From the NCBI RefSeq assembly GCF_036850765.1, contig NC_089492.1, positions 69,006,982 through 69,070,981 of the forward strand: a stretch of DNA of 64,000 nucleotides. The letters are read 5' to 3'. Positions 26,212-40,405 of this stretch are shown piece after piece. How positions within the stretch are numbered: position 1 is the stretch's first letter; the number at the start of each line of letters is the position of its first letter. Both the position numbers and the translations under genes were made by a program. Below the pieces are notes generated by a model. The model did no database searches, had not been told where the DNA came from, and worked only from the letters and a program-made list of their open reading frames with translations. Origin of the DNA: Saccopteryx bilineata (lineage: Eukaryota > Chordata > Mammalia > Chiroptera > Emballonuridae).

Positions 26212-26584
26212 AGCCCTGGCTGGTTGGCTTAGTGGTAGAGCATCAGCTCGGCCTGTAGATGTCCTGGGTTCGATTTCCTGTCAAGGCACACAAGAGAAGT
26301 GACCATCTGTTTCTCCCCCCCCCCCCCCACCCTCCCCTCTCTGTCCCTCTCTCTCTATCTTCCTCTCCCACAGCCATGGCTCTATTCATTTGAGTGCACT
26401 GGCCCTGGGTGCTGAGGCTCTGTGGAGCCTCCATCTCAGGGGCTAAAAATAGCAGTTGTGAGCATGGGCCCAGACTGGCAGAGCACTGGCCTCAGATGGG
26501 GGTTGCCAGGTGTATCCCAGTCAAAAGTGCATGTGGGAGTCTATCTCCCTGCCTCTCACTTGGAAAATAATGAAAAAATAAATT
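26212..26584 (+). mobile_element. bat tRNA-derived SINE
   Basis: Head agccctggctggttggctta, B box gggttcgatttcc, a 16-base C run (about 26314-26329) in the pyrimidine block, and an A-rich tail. A target duplication aaaaaatc is at 26204-26211 and 26585-26592. Moderately diverged. Confidence 0.92.
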
Positions 26585-27599
26585 AAAAAATCTTGATTTA
26601 AATAGTTTATAATTGTAAAAAATCATAGCCATACTTCTTCCTTGGGCAAGAGGGGAGATCCTGATTTCCAGAACAAAACACTGGAAAAGTCTCCTTTTAG
26701 AATATCCCAAAGTGAAAATTATTTTTTATTCCATTGCCCTCTTTTTAAAGCAGAGAACTTTTATATTCTGAGTGCACAGATTAATTGTATCACACTATGA
26801 AAAACTCTTTTCAAGTTCGTTCACCTACCGGCTGTCTCTACAGGCATGACCACTACTTGGGAGGGTGTTCTAGACCAAAAGAAGCAGGGGTCTTAAGTCC
26901 AGCCCTTGAGAAAAGTTTAAACACAAACACACACACAAACTCATGAAGACAACACAGAGGAACCACACATATTGACATGGAGCTGCCCATGAATAACAAC
27001 ACCTGGTTAGGTTGGAAAGGACACAACCATGCACAGAAAAAGACAAGAAGTACATCCTGGCAGGTGGTGAGCACTATCCAAAGGTCAGATCATAAAAGGT
27101 TTGTAGGGAAATAGGGAGAACTATACTTAGGTAGCAGGAGCCCCATGATCATTTTTTTTTTTTAAGTAAGGAATAACAGTTCAGGATAAGAAATGGCATT
27201 CTTTAACTGAAAACCCCAAGAATCTGAATGCTGACTATACCAATATGAGCATATTAAGACACAGGAAATGTTATGGTTCTCATTCTCCCTTTAAGGATTG
27301 GAGGGGGTGTGTGTGTGGGGGGGCGCTATTATAAATACAGGATCTGTATGTTTACATCATGGTCTGCAGTTGGGGTTTGGGGTGGAGAATTGGGATGATG
27401 GGACAGGGAAAGGAACATGCTGACCACGCTATTTCCTAAAAGTCCCCGTCCACAGCCCACTCTGTCAGTTTAGGATGGGGGCTGCTGTCCTGGGAGCGCA
27501 TCTTCCTCATCTTGGCCCTCTAATTTAATGGTTGTCTTGATCAGTCCCCATTTCCTTTCCTTCAAGGCCTGGCTCAGATCCTGTCTTTCCAATAAGCCT

Positions 27600-27830
27600 T
27601 CCCCGGCTATTCCTCTCTACACTGATTGATTTCACCTTCGGGAAACTTCAGCTCCATTACAACTGATACCGTGTAATTAATCTCGTCATTGGAACAACAT
27701 TAAACAAGTGCTCATTAATCTTGTTTTCGTCCTGATCTTAAGTTCCTCAAGTTTCTGTGTCATAAATTTTCCCACTGCCTCACACAGAGAAGGATGAACC
27801 GTGTTTGACGCAGGCCTTCGAAGGGTTTCA
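27600..27830. promoter_or_regulatory. candidate conserved non-coding element
   Basis: A repeat-free block following an L2-like relic. It retains CpGs and homeodomain-like cores (accgtgtaattaatctcgtc; gctcattaatcttgttttcg). Regulatory status is inferred from composition alone. Confidence 0.25.
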
Positions 27831-28119
27831 TCTGGGCTCAAGTGGTCGACAGACTGGTCGTTGAGAATTTCTTCTTTTTTAAGTTTAAAAATAGAAATGT
27901 ATTGACATGAATTTGGGATGTCAAAAACTGCATATACAAGGCTGAATTTAGGAACCCAAATGACATTGTCAAGTCTCTGTCTCCCCTTCTTGTAATTAGT
28001 CTTCTTTTGCTGGTGTTTGAGAATTCCAATGCAGTGTGGTTAAGTGACAGAAGGGTCCAGTGAGAATATGACTTTCATAAAAAATTGGGTGTAGGAATCG
28101 AAGGAAGTCTTTCCAACAT

Positions 28120-28192
28120 GCATGTGTGTGTTGTGTATGTGCATATGTGTGTGTTGTGTGTGTGTTCTGTGTGTGTTGTTTGTGTGTGGTGG
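28120..28192. repeat. imperfect (TG)n microsatellite
   Basis: Alternating TG with TT and AT interruptions from catgcatgtgtgtgttgtgt to gttgtttgtgtgtggtgg. Confidence 0.9.
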
Positions 28193-31100
28193 CAGTAGGC
28201 AGTTTGGAAGGGTGACTTGAAGATCAACAGATATCAGGGGAGAAAAATTATCTCAACTTCCTTATGTGTTCAATAAATAGAGTAGGGAAAAGAAAAACAA
28301 ATAATAATTGAGCTTATTTCTCAGATTTTATCTAGAAGACACATACTTTGCTTTTTTTAAAATAAAACTAGAGGGTATATAAAGGCTTATTTTAAAAACT
28401 AGACTATAATTCCTACGTTAGACTTAAATTAATGAATAAAATTAAATGGAAGACCTAGAAGTATTTACTGGAAAGATTTAAAATATTTCTGAATCTCTAG
28501 AAATAAAACTCAGCAGCTTTAAATCAAGTAAAATTTTAAACTGATATTGCATCATGGATTTTGAACAGTTTATAAAAATCTCACTGATATAAGTAAGAGT
28601 ACCACTGGACCCCAGAGATGGTACATGTTCACACCCATATACCACCATATGGGCACCCTAACAGAACACTGACCTTGTGGTACTGGTACAGACTACTGAC
28701 TCTGTTACCTCAGATACTGGCATACCCTGGGTATATTAGCAAAAATAAGAGTGCTGCTTACATGTGAAAGATTTCAAATTCAGAATGCAATAACATCCTA
28801 TGTTTTCATAGAATATTTATGATACAATAAGCAGAGAAAGTGGTGATGTCCTTGTCCAAGGACACTCGGTTAGGGAACGACCATTCATCTCCACTTCCAA
28901 TGCTTTCCGTTCCACTATGCCAAATCTGCCTTTCAGTGTTTCAGACTCCGTAACACTGAAAGTGAGTTATACATTATGAAAAGTGGTTTTAATTTTTGGT
29001 TACATGAACATCACAGACACACAAAGAGTAGAGATAAGAGCAGCACCTGAGAAATTTAGAATATTAATTTAGAATCAAACAATCTCACTTCTGAAAGACT
29101 TTTTTATTGTAACTCTCTTTTTAGGCTAGTAAATAATTTCAAAAGTAAATTATATAAAGTCACTGGGGTAGTATATCACAAAGACTCTGCTCTCCCGTCA
29201 CTGTCAGGGGTTCCTATAGAGAAAGGGTGGTGGTCTCGTCAACCGTAACAAACAAGAAACAGTCATGCCAGAAGAGCCTGTGTGAGCCACCTAGTCCTAT
29301 AGGTGCTGAGCAACTGTAGTTAAAAAATCAACCAACCCCTTAAAATTTGTATGAATAACCCCCTAATATATTTTTAGTTGAAAAGAACTTAGTCTATGTT
29401 GATTTACAACATGATTTAAGATGCTAAGTCAAAGTTTTGTGTGTGATTTAACCTGGTGAACGTTGCCTAGCTATAACTTCAAAAAACTTAAAAAAAAAAT
29501 TAAAAGGTAACGTGTGGGTCAAAGGTCTACTTCACAGAGAACAAGGGCTCACATTAAAAGCCAGAATCCCAGCCAACATAAGAATGCTGGAACCTGCTGG
29601 GGCCTGTCTGGACTTCCCATGTTTTAGAGCGTTTTCTAGCACTCACTGGGCAAGCAGGATGCTATCTGTCCCTCGTGTATTTTCACAGAAGCCCCTTTGC
29701 TTTCCTTCCCTGGCCTCTTTGCCATGGGCTGTGTCCATCATCAGGCGCGATCCATGTGGCAGAAGTTCGCGCAGCTCCCCAGGGAAGAGCCTCTGAAGGC
29801 CAGATGGGCTACTGAAAACCAAAGTTCCTCCATTCTTAGAAGCAGGATTTTAAATGACCAAGTTTTCCTTTTTATCCCAGTAACAGCTTCTAGATTCTAA
29901 AGAAAATTTTCAACTTTGGTGATAAAGACTGCAAAGTCATTATGTTTATCTTTCTTGATCTATTTCTATGTATTTTAAATAACTCGTATAAACAATTATA
30001 TTGATATTAATCACTGATTAATTGGCACAACTGGACAACGAAAGATTTCCATACAATTTTCAACACTCGACACTTGAAATAAATATGATGCGAAAAAATA
30101 AACCAAAAACAACTGAAATGGAATGTGACTCTTTAAAAGTCAATTTAAGAAAAAAAAAATTCTAGAATGCAAAAAAATGACACAAACTAAAATATAGGTA
30201 CAAGTAGAGGAACTGTGGAGAAAATCTGAACATCAGAGCTAGCTGTAGTAACAGCTCTTCTCCACCATGTCATTTTACACCGGAAAGTGCAAATAAATAT
30301 CAAATGTTTAATCATAACAGATTAGGAAAAATGTGTAATATATATTTTCTTAAAACCCTACATTTTGGAGTTTGGTATTTTCCCTTTTGAAAAATACCAT
30401 TTCTATATATAGTTAATGAAAAACTTTACCAGTGCCTTTTGCTAAACAGTTTTGAGGTTCTAAATGAATGCTAAAAAGACATACTTCATCTGTTTGAAAA
30501 GCAATGGACAGCCAAAGGGAGTGAGGGTGGTGTCCTTATTAGATTGTTATTAGATCACCCCCACTTCGGAACAAGCCCCAGATAAGTGTGGTCTGCACTG
30601 CTGCAGTTGTGTGCCCTTCCAAGCCCCGTCAATAAACTTCTGCCCTTCATTTGTCTCTCCTCCCTGGTTTGAACTCCAATCTCTTTAACAGAACAAACAA
30701 CATTACATTACATGGACAGAGTTAGAATTTGTGCGATTTTCTTCTCTAAGCAAGAGCAATAAAGCCTAAAGGAAAATAAACACAGTGGAGTTTCCAGAGC
30801 CCTCTGGGTCTCGGACGTGTGCATCTGTGTAGCCCCTCCCATCTATCACGGCAAATCCTGACACCTTCTTGGTGCAGAATGACAGGAATGTCCTGCACCG
30901 TCACCTCTACTCTGGGGCAATAAAACTCTCAAGAGGCAGTCTAAGCCACCACTGTGATTCTGGGCTGTCCCAATCAGCTCCACTCCACCTACTCATATGA
31001 ACACAAGAGGAGACTGCTTTGACTATCCCATGGTAATAAACGAATCAGGATTTTTATTATACCGACTTCCAAATTAATTCATTTCTCCAAATAAAGAGAA

Positions 31101-31687
31101 CTAAGGGTGTTATGACTCTTCATTTCTGTCACTGTGGCATAGGCCTCTCCACTTCTCACAAACATCTGTAAATTTTAGACAGGTTATAAGACAGCGGAGA
31201 TGAAAATATGAGTGAAGATCATTTCTACCTGCAAAAGTCTGGAGTCAACAGAACTACATTATTATGAAAGTTGGACTTTCCTCAAAGCTAAAGTTTAACC
31301 AGTGAAGTGACTCGACTTAATTGTTTTTTGTGTGAAAATTTTTGTACTTCCTTACCTCAAACAGATTACTAAATAAAATTTCATTTTCCTCATATGACTC
31401 AGTTTCTGTGGTGGAAAGAACATCTATGATGCAACTTATCAGCTGTGGGGGTAAATGGGCAGTGAGGCCAGTAACAGGTCCAAAACTTGCATTAAAAAAA
31501 AACACAAAAAACAAAACCTAAAAGCTTGATTTCAAGTCAGGTGACTCTTTTTATAATAGAATAAAATTATGTGTGACAATCTGGGCAGATATTCTGTGAA
31601 ACTGGTCAACACATCAAAGTCTGAAGCAGTTTCTCCTGAGTGGTTTTCCCGCCCCTAGTTTCTTAGTATATGAGCATGTGGGCACCA

Positions 31688-31712
31688 GCACACGCACGCG
31701 CACACACACACC
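31688..31712. repeat. (CA)n with CpG-bearing start
   Basis: gcacacgcacgcgcacacac followed by acacc; a short alternating purine-pyrimidine tract. Confidence 0.8.
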
Positions 31713-31934
31713 ACACTCTGCTTCGTTCTCGCTGTCAGTGCCCCTTGATTGGTGAGCAGCACTGAAAACACTATCTATAAGATCAGCACAGTTGACCCAA
31801 GGGTCTCCAGGCACCCTTTGTCCATCCACACTCATCCATTCTGCTACCTTATTTGCATAAAGTCTGTCAATGGTGTGTGAAGAAAAACCTCCTCACACCA
31901 TTCTAAAACTTTCAGGAACCCAGAGACTGACATT

Positions 31935-32905
31935 GGAAACTAATAAGGGCATACAGATGGCCAACAGACATACGGAAAGATGCTCAATATCACTAATGAT
32001 CAGAGAGATGCAAATTAAAACCACACTGAGATACCACCTCACGTCTGTCAGAATGGCACTCATTAACAAAACAACACACTACAAGTGCTGGTGAGGATGT
32101 GGAGAAAAGGGAACCCTCCTGCACTGCTGGTGGGAATGCAGACTGGTGCGTCCACTGTGGAAAACAGTATGGAGTTTCCTCAAAAAATAAAAAATGGAAC
32201 TGTCTTTTGACCCAGCAATTCCAATTCCAGGAATATATCTGAAGAAACCTGAAACACTAATTCAAAAGAATATATGCACCCCTATATTCACTGCAGTGTT
32301 ATTTACAACAGTCAAGGTTTGGAAGCAGCCCAAGTAAGTGCTGATCAGTAGATGAGGAGATAAAAAAGTTGTGGTACATTTACACAATGGAATACTACAC
32401 AGCTGTTTAAAAAATAAAAAAGGAGATCTTACTTTTTGCAACAGCATGGATGGACCTGGAGAATATTATGCTAAGTGAAATAAGCCAGTCAGAGATAGAC
32501 ACATATCATAAGATCTCTCCTTTATGTGGAATCTAATGAACACAATAAACTGACAAAATAGAAGCAATGAATATGAAGGACTGTCAGCTGTCAGAAGGGA
32601 GGAAGATTGGGAGACTGCATAAAAAGAAGGTGAAAAGAGCAAGCAAAAAAAAAAAACAAAACCCAACCATATATATATATATATAAAACACATAGCCATA
32701 GACACAGACAATATGGTGGTCACAGCTAGAGGGAAACGGGGTGAGTGGAGGTGAGCAAAGGGGTGGAAAATGGGGATGGAGAGAGACTTCGGTTGGGGAG
32801 ATGGATGCAATATAACCGTGTGCAGATGATACTGAGTTGTACACTTGAAACCTGTAAGGGTTTTGTAAACAATGCCACCTCAATAAATTCAATAAAAAAA
32901 ACTAA
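31935..32905 (+). mobile_element. L1 3'-end copy, 5' truncated
   Basis: ORF2 C-terminal landmarks are clear: gatggccaacagacatacgg, tgcaaattaaaaccacactg, gtggagaaaagggaaccctc, ctgctggtgggaatgcagac, gaaaacagtatggagtttcc, ttatttacaacagtcaaggt and tatgctaagtgaaataagcc. A 3'UTR follows, ending in caataaattcaataaaaaaa. It holds an (AT)n run at 32669-32686. It is 5' truncated and frames are broken. Confidence 0.93.
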
Positions 32906-33305
32906 TAAGAATTTCCTTGGGGTGAACTTTATAGCTCTCTTGGAGAAATTTTATGTATGAAAGAAAACATTTTGTCTTTCTTAGTCAAACTTAATGATCT
33001 AATTTTTCACTAAATGTACAAAAAGGATAAAGCAGAAACAGAATTTTCCAGCAATGGTGAAGCCATTTCCCAGTCCCCGAGGTTTTACTTCATGAGCTTT
33101 TAGTATTAGGACATGATGAGATTGACATAAGCCAAAAAAAATAAAATAAAATAAATCAGTTATTAATTAAAGATAACAGAATTTGGAGAATTTTAGAAAA
33201 ATAATTTTAGAAATTATAGAAATTTTTATATTAAAGAATAAGTATTGAAAAGACATTCAACATCATTAGACTTCTACCATGGGGCACACAAAATCATTTA
33301 ATAAT
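32906..33305. other. intron: AT-rich, nothing assigned
   Basis: Poly-A and TA-rich text between the L1 and a SINE; no feature seen. Confidence 0.4.
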
Positions 33306-33316
33306 GGATCACTTTT

Positions 33317-33635
33317 TTTTTTTTCAGAGACAGAGAGAGTCAGACAGGGACAGACAGACAGAAACGGAGAGATGAGAAGCATCAATCATTAGTTTTTTGT
33401 TGTGCACTGCGACACCTTAATTGTTCACTGATTGCTTTCTCACGTGTGCCCTGACCGTGGGCCTTCAGCAGACCAAGTAACCCCTTGCTGGAGCCAGCAA
33501 CCTTGGGTCCAAGCCGGTGAGCTTTTGCTCAAACCAGATGAACCCGCACTCAAGCTGGTGACCTCGGGGTCTCGAACCTGGGTCCTTGGCATCCCAGTCC
33601 GACGCTCTATCCACTGCGCCACCACCTGGTCAGGC
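33317..33635 (-). mobile_element. bat tRNA-derived SINE, second family, minus strand
   Basis: On the minus strand it begins cgcctgaccaggtggtggcg with A box tggcgcagtggat and B box aggttcgagaccc. The body contains ggtcaccagcttgagtgcgg and ctcatctctccgtttctgtc, with a T-run tail on the plus strand. A target duplication ggatcactttt is at 33306-33316 and 33636-33646. The body differs from the copies at 12178 and 15180, so the window holds at least two SINE families. Confidence 0.94.
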
Positions 33636-33646
33636 GGATCACTTTT

Positions 33647-34980
33647 CATTATGCATTTAATATTTAAGAAATACACAGTAAACATAATCTAATTATTTAA
33701 ATTTGGATATAAAGAATCTATAATATATATAATTACCCATCATCATATTGGCCAGTTAAGTTTCATACTGTCAGGTTTGATATGTAGAAACCATATTATA
33801 TCCAATAATTTAAAATTGAGTGGCATGCCATTACAGAAATTCCCGTACGAAATATTCAGTCACAGAAAATGAGGTCTTACATCCCTCTGGAAAGACCGTT
33901 TAACAAAGGGAGGCACAAAAACAAAAAAGTTTTAATGCAATATCCAGTAAGCCCAGATGCAATGAAACCTATGGGTAGAAAAGCAATCCTATATTTGATA
34001 CTACAAACATCCTTATTTCTTTTTTAAAATAAAAAGGTTTTCCCCTCCAAATTAAACTTCCTTTTTTCCTCCCTCACCGCCATTCTTTTCTCTATTCTAA
34101 CGCTATGCTTATATTTTGATAGCTGGTTAGTCCTCTTAGAACTGTTCCTGCCACATAAGCTTCTGATGTGAAGATAAAAATAAAAATGACTCCCAAGTAT
34201 AATATTTCTCCAATTCTCTGGGGTGCAGGACCAGTTTTCCCCCTAATCCTTCCTGGATTGACAATTTAGCAAAATAAAGATAGTCATGTATTACTAAAAG
34301 AACAAAATGAAAAAGGAAAAGACCAAGAGTACAGGTTTCATTTTTTAAAAAATAGTTGATTTAACCAACGTAAGATTTACTACTTCCCTATTGTAAAAGT
34401 GTCTAAGTGCTTAAGTTGGATTTTCTGTACTTAGCTCATTTTGGACTAGTAACCCAGAGGCTGCATATGGGCGCTTACACTATGTCTGGTCTGCGGTTTC
34501 AGAGTCAGAACCCAGGGACTGGTCCTTGGTAGCACTATTTTGAGTAGTGGCTGTCAATGTGATCTCCTGCTCTTTGGTGGATCATTTAGTGAACACATAC
34601 CACATCCTCTATTTCTAGAGCTGTGATGATGAAAATGAAGAACGCTTAGCCCTTTTAGAAAGGATGGCTGACCAGAGTTTTTAGCATGTATTATAAGAAG
34701 TCGAGGCAGAAAACCTCAACTCACAATGAGTTTTAAAGATTTTTTTAAAGGACCAGAGAGATTCAGTCTAACCCCTTATAACCCCTTGATGTTATAAATT
34801 TGATGATTTAGGTCTAGAGAGTGGTAAGTGAAGAGAAAAAAAAAAAAGGTAGTTTTGCCTCTAAGCCCAATCCACTTTCCACCATCATCTACTACTTATA
34901 TAGAAATCAAATTCTACTGTAGAAAGTAGCTACTGAACCACACAATGAATGAAAAGAGCAACATCAGTGTGCATACAGAC
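33647..34980. other. intron: unique sequence, nothing assigned
   Basis: AT-rich. 34700-34860 contains loose MIR-like phrases (ccagagagattcagtctaac, ttaggtctagagagtggtaa). No exon before the EYA1 exon at 34981. Confidence 0.4.
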
Positions 34981-35118
34981 CTTGCATCTGGTAGCTGTAT
35001 GGAGCCTGTCCAGGTTGAGGAGTTCCAAAGCTTGTGCCATAGCTGATAAATCCCGTCTGTCCAGGTGACTGAGACTGTGACAATCCACTTTCAGTCTTGA
35101 TGCCTGCCCACAATGCAC
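34981..35118 (-). CDS. EYA1: EYA1 coding exon (ALWAGIKTE exon)
   Basis: A 138-base exon, phase 1 to phase 1, with acceptor aactgatttag/GT. It encodes [20 protein letters not shown], then [18 protein letters not shown] and APYSYQMQ plus the first base of Gly. The [10 protein letters not shown]..SY..F.TPQPGQxPYSYQM block is shared by EYA paralogues. Differences from remembered human EYA1 are TEGG to TESG, GFLSY to GFISY and SFSTP to SFGTP. The donor that keeps frame is GCAAG/gtctgt, which departs from consensus at +3 and +4. A second GT (gtatgc) lies four bases further on, and its use would shift the frame. The following intron is about 15 kb. Confidence 0.93.
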
Positions 35119-36535
35119 CTAAATCAGTTAGTGATAGCTTATCTATCTGTTCATTTTCAAAAGCTGGTAAATACACAGAAACACTCCCACAACTGTCTGT
35201 TACAATTATTTCCCAATATTGTCTCAATGATCAAGTACAGATATGCTTGGAGTAAAATACCCTAAACAATAACTTCAATTAAAAAGCAGGATTACTACAG
35301 ACTTGAATGCCTATTCACATTGTGTAGTGTTTCCCTGAATTCCATTTTCTATAAAATTGAACTCCAGTGATATTGCTTTTATACTTGGTTTTGTTGTTTG
35401 ACAAGACTTTAAGATCATTTCTATAGTCAAGAAATGGTTATAACTAAACTTTAAATGATTCCAAAGGTTGCTATGTTAATATCAGAATCAAAATTCTTCT
35501 TTTTTTTAAATAATCAGAGTCTTGAGCTTTACCACATTTTTTCTCTTTTTCTTTTTTCCTTACTCTTTCTACCACAAGGATGTCTTTAGTACACACTTAT
35601 TTAAAAGTCAGATGAAGCAATTTTGAGCACAGAAGTATGCAACACAGGGGAAACCTTTCCCAATATTCAGATCCTAGCAGGAAGTAAGCACAAAAACAGC
35701 AGGATATTAAGAACTAAATCCTACAGAACAGCAGAGTGATTTATAGACAAGTGAAGTTGCCCAGAAGTTCCCATTATGTCCTTTGTAGTTTCAAGTATTT
35801 ATTCAAATATAATTTTTAAGGTTGCTAACCTACTGACTTTATTCCTAATTAAGTTGTAAACTTAAATTTTTGTTAATAATTTTATTTTTCAATTACGCTT
35901 GATGTACAATATTATATTAGCTTCAGGTGTACAAATAAATCAGTGATTAGACATTTATATAACTTATGAGGTGATCACCTCAATTAATTTAGTATCCACC
36001 TGGCACCATACATAGTTATTACAATTCAACTAGAATTGTTTTAAGTGTAGCCTAGAGTATACATTCTTTTTTTTTTAATCATATTGTAATATAAATAATG
36101 TATTTGTGGTCTCCAAGTACTTCCTGAGGCACCAGGTAGACATCCTAATTTTAGGGCTTGGGTCTGGCAGGACTGTTGTACACGGCTCAGCCCTGGATCG
36201 TAATTAAAATCAATCGTAAAAATAAACAACTGTCCTTAATTCCCATAGAAGGAGGGGAGGAAAATTTCTGCCAAGAGAATTCACATTTTTGAATGATTTT
36301 ACTTTACACTTAAGATAAATGATATCTTTGGGATCTAGAATACACAGTAGACTCACTGTCTGTTTCCATTTTAGGGGAATTTCAGCAGTAGAATGAAGTT
36401 AGGTCACTTTCCTGAGGCAGTAGAAGAATCTGACTCTTGGCTGGGAGGGCCTCCGGTTACTCCTGGAGAATCACTCAGTAACCTCATAATGGCCTTAAAA
36501 TTTAAGTTTTAACCTTAACAATAAAAAAAATGTGA
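35119..36535. other. intron: AT-rich with an antisense L1 scrap
   Basis: 35873-36025 (ttcaattacgcttgatgtac, gcttcaggtgtacaaataaa, ttatgaggtgatcacctcaa) is an antisense L1 3'UTR fragment. The remainder is unique. Confidence 0.55.
36100..36240. promoter_or_regulatory. candidate conserved non-coding element
   Basis: A repeat-free segment between two L1 scraps. It holds homeodomain-like and FOX-like strings packed together (gatcgtaattaaaatcaatc, gtaaaaataaacaactg) and retains CpGs. Inference only. Confidence 0.25.
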
Positions 36536-36539
36536 TTTT

Positions 36540-37023
36540 CCAGTGGCCAAGATATGGAAACAACCAAAAAGCCCTTCAATAGAGGATTGGATAAAAAAGA
36601 TGTGGTATATATATACTATGGAATACTACTCAGCCATAAGATATGATGACATAGGATCATTTACAACAACATGATGGTCCTTGATAACATTATACTGAGT
36701 GAAATAAGTAAATCAGAAAAAACTAAGAACTGGATGACTCCATACATAGGTGGGACACAAAACTGAGACACATGGACAAGAGTGCAGTGGTTACCAGAGG
36801 GAGGGGAAGGGAGGAGAGGAAGGGAGTGGGGGAGGAGAGGGGCACAAAGAAAACCAAATAGAAGGTGACGGAAGACGGTTTGACCTTGGGTGGTGATAGG
36901 TATGCAACATAAGCAAATGTCAAAATAACCTGGAGATGTTTTCTCTGAATCTATATACCCTGATTGATCAATGTCACCCTGTTAAAATTAATTGTATAAA
37001 TTAAAAAAAATAAAATAAAAAAT
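36540..37023 (+). mobile_element. L1 3'-end copy, 5' truncated
   Basis: Landmarks are gatatggaaacaaccaaaaa, gtggtatatatatactatgg, aatactactcagccataaga, tatactgagtgaaataagta and a G-rich stretch at 36788-36842, ending cctgttaaaattaattgtat with an A-rich tail. The G-rich stretch has many GGG runs and could fold as a quadruplex on the plus strand. Confidence 0.92.
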
Positions 37024-38308
37024 AATGTGATTTTTCTCTGGATAGGCAATCCCAAACCAATGAGTGGCCTATACTTGTAAGTGGTCCCTGGAAAAGCAAC
37101 TGCCCTAGACAGTTGGTTTGATGGCTCTAGAACCTCCCTCTCTTTCCATGTTGTCATAATAGGGATCGTCCCCTTCTCTCTCCATTGAGGCTATCATGAT
37201 CTGCTTCTGGTCTTTACCTGTACACCTCTATGGTTAGCTTGGACGGATGGGAACCTTTGTGATAAGAACATTTAAGGAAGAGTAAGAAGAGGGAGAAAAT
37301 GCCCATAGCTACATCTGTCTCCATAGCTTCTCCCCACAAACTGGCCTATCCGTATCATTCATCAGCTCCGAGCAGACCTCATGAAGAACAGGATGAGCTC
37401 TTCTTCCTCACCAAGCTATTCTGATTATAAAAAGATTTACCTGTCTTTCCTTACAGAGTTTAAGTAAAAAGTCAGGCAACACAAATCCTTGGAGAAAATC
37501 TTTAGAACCATTGGGACCTTGAGGATCAGCAGTTAAAAGTCCTGAATTCTGTGCTCAAGCAATGGGGAGAAAGAAGGCTGCCATATTTTTCAATGCACTG
37601 ACCAAAGAAACATTAGAATACCTGGTCAAAAGCACTGGGGGCATCTCCTTATATCCAAGGCCCAAAAGGGGAAGAAAGGTGATCAAGAAAATGATACGGC
37701 TGAGAATTATTCCCAGAAAATGTAAAAGGGGTCAAAGCCCTTGACACTGAGCCCTCCTCTGACCACCTCCCCAATCCACACTGTCATATTAAATGTCCCA
37801 TCCTTACTCTACTAGTTCTGATTCCTCTCTCAGCAACTCTACTCTTCTCACCCACCTGGAACAACTATTTCAGACAACACTGACAATTGCTAATGGTTTA
37901 GAACTGGAGGAGTCCCTACCCCACAGCTCAGATGTTGGCAACAAGCCCCTCCATGACTGAATGCACAGGAGAGGGGATGTGAGGGTGGCAGCTGGGTAAT
38001 AGGAACGGCGCCTTCCCACAGCAGCGCTAGTGAGCCTGCAGTACTCTTGCATTGTCTGTACTGAAAAAGATGCTGGATCTTCAAATAATCAGCATACAGT
38101 ACATTTTGAGAATACAAATTGGGAAATACTTAACTCACACTATAGAATTAAAGCTGCACAATTCAAACCATAGAGCCTTTTACCCCTTTTTAGCAAAAGA
38201 ATAATTTAAAAGCAAATTATAGATAAATTTGATCTATATCTAATATTTTGAGAAATCAAGAGTAAAAGTTATAGCAATGAAAAAGAATTTCAAGAAGTCA
38301 ATTTTATG
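37024..38308. other. intron: unique sequence; one short open frame of unknown meaning
   Basis: A 60-codon frame at 37562-37744 (starting MGRKKAAIFFNALTKETLEY, C-terminal part rich in Lys and Arg) is present. I do not recognise it and it lacks any splice or promoter support. The rest has no assigned feature. Confidence 0.4.
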
Positions 38309-38697
38309 TTTTTTTGGTTTTTTGTGACAGAGAGGGAGACAAAGAGAGGGACAAATAGGGACAGACAGGAAGGGAGAGAGATGAGAAGCATCAACTCTTT
38401 GTTGTGGCAGCTTAGCTGTGTATTGACTGTTTTCTCATATGTGCTTTGACTGGAGGGCTGCAGCAGAACGAGTGCCCCTTTGCTCAAACCAGCAAACTTG
38501 GGCTTCAAGCCAGCAATCTTTGAGCTCAAGCCAGCAACCATGGGGTCATGTCTATGATCCTATGATCCTACACTCAAGCCAGTAATCCCACACTTAAACT
38601 GGTGAGCCCATGCTCAAGCTGGCAACCTCGGGGTTTCAAACCTGGGTTCTCTGTGTCCCAATCCGACACTATCCACTGCACCACCGCCTGGTCAGGC
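38309..38697 (-). mobile_element. bat tRNA-derived SINE, second family, minus strand
   Basis: On the minus strand it starts gcctgaccaggcggtggtgc and contains the same body as the 33317 copy (ctcatctctctcccttcctg, gtccctatttgtccctctct). It carries a local duplication of the ctcaagccagtaatcc type around 38560-38620. No clear target duplication was found. Confidence 0.9.
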
Positions 38698-40029
<1,332 letters not shown>

Positions 40030-40306
40030 TTAGATGGAAACATGCAGGAAACTGGTTCACAAGCATATCACAAATTCCAGCTAAAGACTGTCTCTTAAAG
40101 TACAATGCTCAAATATAGGCTACAAAGTGCTGACATATTTCAGTCTCTTTGAGGTGAGGCCCAAAATTAATTTGCGTAAATACGTTTAAGTCTTTATGAA
40201 ATGCATCTGAGTTTATATTAGGATGTAATATGTGGGCACAGACATGACTGGAAATAAGGTAAAAGACTACTGAGAAAAGCTGCTTATTAAGAGAAAATAC
40301 ATCTTA

Positions 40307-40405
<99 letters not shown>

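Larger units (their letters stand above)
26593..31930. other. intron: long unique stretch with simple repeats
   Basis: No exon found. 27308-27327 is a TG/G run and 28120-28192 an imperfect TG repeat. 27530-27610 resembles an antisense L2 end (caaggcctggctcagatcct, aataagccttccccggctat). 28560-31930 is mostly AT-rich unique sequence with small GC-richer islands near 29560-29810 and 30780-30960. Confidence 0.45.

Noticed and set aside
37562..37744. 60-codon basic frame, possible nuclear or ribosomal-like peptide
   Set aside because: No match recognised, no splice or promoter evidence, and length is within chance.
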